From Mitsuaria sp. 7 (lineage in GTDB: Bacteria > Pseudomonadota > Gammaproteobacteria > Burkholderiales > Burkholderiaceae_C), in contig NZ_CP011514.1 in NCBI RefSeq assembly GCF_001653795.1, positions 1,238,163-1,302,162 of the forward strand: a stretch of DNA of 64,000 nucleotides. The letters run 5' to 3'. The translations under genes and the position numbers were made by a program. Positions within the stretch are counted from its first letter, which is position 1; the number at the start of each line of letters is the position of its first letter. Below are positions 62,540-64,000 of this stretch, piece after piece. The notes beneath the pieces were generated by a model. That model was given only the letters and a program-made list of their open reading frames with translations, was not told where the DNA came from and did no database searches.

Positions 62540-64000
62540 ATGCCGACCGCGCCGCGCCAGGATCCGCTGACCCGTTACCGGCAGAAGCGGGACTTCCGCA
62601 TCACGCCCGAACCGGACGACGCCGATCACGGCCCCGGACAGGCCGCCAAGCGGGCGAAGCGGCCGGCGCGCGCCGCCGGGACCGGCGCCAAGACCACTGC
62701 AAAGGCGTCGGCGCAGACGCTCTCCTTCGTCATCCAGAAGCACTGGGCGAGCCATCTGCATTACGACTTCCGTCTGGAGCTCGACGGCGTGCTGCTGAGC
62801 TGGGCCGTTCCCAAAGGGCCGTCGTACGACACGAAGGAACGCCGCATGGCGATCCACGTCGAGGACCACCCGCTGTCCTACGGCGGCTTCGAAGGCACCA
62901 TCCCTCCGAAGCAGTACGGCGCCGGTGAGGTCATCGTCTGGGACAACGGCACCTGGACGCCGGAAGGCGATCCGCACGACGGGCTGCGCGACGGCAAGCT
63001 GGTGTTCCGGCTGCACGGGCAGAAGCTCGCCGGCCTGTGGCAACTCATCCGCACCTCGCGTGATGCGTCCAAGCGCGAGCAGTGGCTGCTGATCAAGAAG
63101 CACGACGGCCTGGAGCGCCCGCATGCGGACTACGACGTCACCCTAGAGCTACCCGACAGCGTGATCCAGCGTCCATTGGGAAAGGCCAAGGTCGATGCCG
63201 AGGTAATGACGGCGACGGAGACGGCGGGAAGCACTGAGCCCGACCTGAGCCGCGCGAAGAAGGCGCGGCTGCCCGCCGAGCTCACGCCGCAGCTCGCGAC
63301 GCTGGTCAGTGCCACTCCGCCCGGCGACTGGATCGCCGAGGCCAAGTTCGACGGCTACCGGCTGATGGCCCGGGTCGACAAGGGCAAGGTCCGGCTGATG
63401 ACGCGAGGGGGCAACGACTGGACGGCGCGGCTGCCCTCGCTGGCGGAGGCGATCACGGGTCTCGGCATCGACAACGGCTGGCTGGACGGCGAGATCGTCG
63501 TGCTGCGCGACGACGGCGCGCCCGATTTCAGCCTGCTGCAGAACGCGATCGGCCATCCGACGCGGACTCGGCATGAGGACATCGTGTACTTCCTCTTCGA
63601 TCTGCCGTTCCTCAACGGCCATGACCTGCGCGAAGTGCCGCTGATCCACCGCCGCGCCGTGCTGCGCGCGCTGATGGAAGGCCATGAAGACGGCGATGCG
63701 GGCGGTCATGCGGACGGTCATGCGGACGGACGGCTGCGCTTCAGCGAGGACTTTGCGGTACCGCCCGAGGAGATGCTCGCCGCCGCGTGCCAGATGCGGC
63801 TCGAGGGCCTGATCCTGAAGCGGCCCGACAGCGGCTACGTGTCCGCCCGCAGCGAGGCGTGGGTGAAGCTGAAGTGCCAGCAGCGGCAGGAGTTCGTCGT
63901 CGTCGGATTCACGGACCGCTCCGACGGCGCGAAGGCGCTGGGCAGCCTGCTGCTCGGGTACTACGAAGACGGCGCGCTCCGCTACGCCGGGCGTGTCGGC
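62540..64000 (+). CDS. ligD: ATP-dependent DNA ligase LigD, 5' part
   Basis: The frame from ATG 62540 (CAGGAG upstream) is open to the right edge, so only the first 487 residues are seen. The N-terminal 3'-phosphoesterase domain has QKHWASHLHYDFRLELDGVLLSWAVPKGPS, with the metal-binding His/Asp residues of that domain. The adenylation domain follows, with active Lys in EAKFDGYRLMARVDKG and EGLILKRPDSGYVS. Repeated GHADGHADG near 390 is a small tandem repeat. Whether a polymerase domain follows, as in Pseudomonas PE-LIG-POL, cannot be seen. Confidence 0.92.
   Translation, partial: MPTAPRQDPLTRYRQKRDFRITPEPDDADHGPGQAAKRAKRPARAAGTGAKTTAKASAQTLSFVIQKHWASHLHYDFRLELDGVLLSWAVPKGPSYDTKERRMAIHVEDHPLSYGGFEGTIPPKQYGAGEVIVWDNGTWTPEGDPHDGLRDGKLVFRLHGQKLAGLWQLIRTSRDASKREQWLLIKKHDGLERPHADYDVTLELPDSVIQRPLGKAKVDAEVMTATETAGSTEPDLSRAKKARLPAELTPQLATLVSATPPGDWIAEAKFDGYRLMARVDKGKVRLMTRGGNDWTARLPSLAEAITGLGIDNGWLDGEIVVLRDDGAPDFSLLQNAIGHPTRTRHEDIVYFLFDLPFLNGHDLREVPLIHRRAVLRALMEGHEDGDAGGHADGHADGRLRFSEDFAVPPEEMLAAACQMRLEGLILKRPDSGYVSARSEAWVKLKCQQRQEFVVVGFTDRSDGAKALGSLLLGYYEDGALRYAGRVG

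Overview
The window is a 64 kb chromosomal segment, about 65-70% GC by eye, from a betaproteobacterium of the order Burkholderiales. The core gene order leuCDB-asd-fimV-truA-trpFBA-accD-folC-SPOR-cvpA-purF-metZ-gltX and the dapC-dapD-pilU-dapE-prmB block are typical of that order. Two secreted chitin-type LPMOs, a PEP-CTERM protein and a ChrR-type stress regulon fit the Roseateles/Mitsuaria/Rubrivivax group. The genus is inference. No phage, insertion sequence or CRISPR array was seen.

1-10.2 kb: a truncated S41-peptidase-like gene, a lone eCIS-associated-looking protein with an HExxxH motif, then a cluster built like the singlet-oxygen RpoE-ChrR regulon. It holds a CFA-like methyltransferase, DUF1295, DUF6134 and DUF2177 proteins, the zinc anti-sigma factor ChrR, the ECF sigma factor, an FAD oxidoreductase, DUF1365 and a second CFA-synthase-like enzyme. 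A near-perfect TGATCC-N18-TAAGA promoter precedes the sigma gene, and two weaker N18 copies sit before the two flanking transcription units.

10.3-20.3 kb: accessory genes. A GAF protein; a PEP-CTERM protein behind a sigma-54 promoter; small hypothetical genes; a VWA lipoprotein; a COG2509 flavoprotein; and two tandem AA10 LPMOs with C-terminal chitin-binding modules.

20.3-42.1 kb: biosynthetic core. A LysR regulator with leuCDB, asd, the polar-landmark protein fimV, truA, trpFBA, accD, folC, a SPOR protein, cvpA, purF, metZ and gltX. A tRNA operon Ala(GGC)-Glu(UUC)-Asp(GUC) follows, and the triplet is repeated once.

42.1-59.1 kb: a helix-hairpin-helix protein, lexA with an SOS box, an asparaginase, the ohrR-ohr peroxide module, an ABC-F ATPase, prmB, dapE, pilU, dapD, dapC, a SET protein, queF, smc and zipA.

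59.1-64 kb: accessory. A Xre/RES toxin-antitoxin pair lies just after zipA, where many Burkholderiales carry ligA. A phosphoribosyltransferase and the NHEJ genes ku and ligD follow; ligD runs off the edge. The most interesting signals are the RpoE-ChrR promoter set and its conflict with the sigma start codon, the sigma-54-driven PEP-CTERM gene, the SOS box placed to touch both lexA and asparaginase, and the TA/NHEJ insertion beside zipA.
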